Positions 33,254-34,163 of a stretch of 34,163 nt of DNA are shown in pieces (positions within the stretch are counted from its first letter, which is position 1; every line of letters starts with the position of its first letter). The notes beneath the pieces are model-generated. The model saw nothing but the letters and a program-made list of their open reading frames with translations, made no database searches and was not told the DNA's origin. The translations under genes and the position numbers were made by a program. The stretch lies in contig JAEUSK010000087.1 of assembly GCA_016787925.1 (NCBI GenBank), positions 1 to 34,163 on the forward strand. Reading direction: 5' to 3'. This stretch comes from a bacterium (GTDB lineage: Bacteria; CLD3; SB21).

Positions 33254-34163
33254 ATGATGACAACACGTAATCAAGATGAAAAGAAAAGACTTTTTATCCT
33301 GGACACGAATGTGATCCTGTACGATTACACCTGTATTTATAATTTTAAAGAACACGACGTGGTGATACCGATCGTCGTGCTGGAGGAAATCGACACTTTC
33401 AAAAAAGGGAGCGACCTGATCAATTTTCAGGCGCGGGAATTTATTCGGGAAATGGACAAACTTTCCAAAGATCAAATATTTAAAAAAGGCTTGCCGCTCA
33501 GCAAAAATCACGGACGGCTTTTTGTTGAAGTCGGGGACCCGTACTCGGAGATGGTTTCCAACGCGTTTACTGTGAATAAGCCCGATCACCGGATTCTTGC
33601 GCTGGCCGATCAGTTACGTACCAAGCGCAAAGACCGCGAGGTCATTATTATCAGTAAGGATATTAACCTGCGTATGAAGGCCAAATCCCTCGGCATACCG
33701 GCAGAGGATTATGAGACGGGAAAGATCCGAAACATCGATGAGTTGTATACGGGCATTCAGATGCACCAGGATTTTGACACGACGGTGATACGTAAATTTT
33801 ACGAGCAGCCGCATGGTGTGGCTCTCGACGAGATCCGGCTTCCGAAAAAACCGCTGGCGAATGAATATTACATTTTGAAAAATCACAGCAGCAGCGTGCT
33901 GACGCATTTTAATCCCGCGGCGCACGTTTTGGAGAAAGTTGTGAAAAGGCCGGCGTACGGCATAGAGCCGCGAAATGCAGAGCAAGTGTTTGCGTTAGAC
34001 GCGCTTATGCGGCAAGAGGTTTCGGTTGTCACGCTCACCGGCAAAGCAGGAACGGGCAAAACGCTGCTGGCTTTAGCGGCGGCTCTGCAACAACGACAAA
34101 ATTACAGTCAGATTTATCTCGCTCGGCCGGTTGTTCCTCTCAGTAATCGGGACATGGGTTATT
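33254..34163 (+). CDS. PIN-PhoH fusion ATPase (PhoH2-like), cut off by the window end
   Basis: 303 codons are visible, with no stop by the window end. The N-terminal PIN domain begins LFILDTNVILYDYTCIYNF (first Asp), continues PIVVLEEIDTFKKG (Glu/Asp) and has VNKPDHRILALA (third acidic site) and IIISKDINLRMKAKSLGI. After a linker the PhoH domain starts with GIEPRNAEQVFALDAL and TLTGKAGTGKTLLALAAALQ, a Walker A P-loop, then IYLARPVVPLSNRDMGY. Such PIN-PhoH proteins are RNA helicase/ribonuclease-type enzymes, in some bacteria linked to toxin-antitoxin pairs. Two consecutive ATGs (33254 and 33257) are possible starts; GAGG lies just upstream. A terminator precedes it closely. Confidence 0.93.
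   Translation, partial: MMTTRNQDEKKRLFILDTNVILYDYTCIYNFKEHDVVIPIVVLEEIDTFKKGSDLINFQAREFIREMDKLSKDQIFKKGLPLSKNHGRLFVEVGDPYSEMVSNAFTVNKPDHRILALADQLRTKRKDREVIIISKDINLRMKAKSLGIPAEDYETGKIRNIDELYTGIQMHQDFDTTVIRKFYEQPHGVALDEIRLPKKPLANEYYILKNHSSSVLTHFNPAAHVLEKVVKRPAYGIEPRNAEQVFALDALMRQEVSVVTLTGKAGTGKTLLALAAALQQRQNYSQIYLARPVVPLSNRDMGY

Noticed and set aside
33054-33257. 67-aa open frame upstream of PIN-PhoH
   Set aside because: It runs through the right arm of the inverted repeat and the terminator, with no ribosome site or recognisable domain.

Overview
The window looks like chromosomal DNA of an uncultured Gram-negative bacterium, most likely in the Bacteroidota/Ignavibacteria/KSB1-like (FCB) area. 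The signs are a Bacteroidota-type sdhCAB (single five-helix cytochrome b subunit), a PIN-PhoH ATPase, a class II (B12-dependent) ribonucleotide reductase, a VPS10/sortilin-like BNR propeller protein, a GxxExxY gene and several secreted propeller proteins. This placement is inference. No rRNA, tRNA, CRISPR array, transposase or integrase was found.

Layout. (1) 1-2500, minus strand: a surface-glycan cluster (LicC-like nucleotidyltransferase, GT4 glycosyltransferase, start of a second glycosyltransferase). Upstream lie a perfect CRP-type palindrome and a sigma-54-like promoter. (2) 2575-11736: core-like genes, moderate GC, mostly with clear Shine-Dalgarno sites. They are a translationally coupled zinc-ribbon methyltransferase and HEPN-like protein, an SPFH protein, an FMN reductase, an EgtC-like glutaminase, a 1060-aa BNR propeller protein, a small unknown protein and a secreted protein made of four tandem repeats. 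(3) About 11.8-24.2 kb: a strongly AT-rich accessory island with every intact gene on the minus strand. It carries SDR and MDR oxidoreductases, two TolB/PD40 propeller proteins, a Kelch protein, an MBL-fold hydrolase, a YCII protein, a class C beta-lactamase-like lipoprotein, a membrane AraC regulator, an NAD(P)-binding protein and a small membrane protein. Between them are at least five decayed gene fragments, some of them copies of intact neighbours, and two families of repeated intergenic DNA. (4) 24.2-28.2 kb: sdhC-[GxxExxY]-sdhA-sdhB. The GxxExxY gene sits inside the operon, bracketed by about 29-bp inverted repeats. (5) 28.2-34.2 kb, plus strand: nrdJ, a secreted or membrane protein of unknown function, and a truncated PIN-PhoH gene.

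How the genes work together. sdhCAB encodes succinate:quinone oxidoreductase and nrdJ makes deoxynucleotides without needing oxygen. The glycan genes probably activate and transfer a sugar or polyol for envelope polysaccharide under CRP-like/sigma-54 control. The island looks like a gene graveyard and nursery: foreign-looking metabolic and resistance-like genes, local duplication, microhomology deletion and frameshift decay. The most informative signals are the GxxExxY insertion, the paired intergenic elements around the YCII/beta-lactamase unit, the internally deleted copy of the NAD(P)-binding gene, and the terminator-like hairpin inside the 5' end of the gene after nrdJ.
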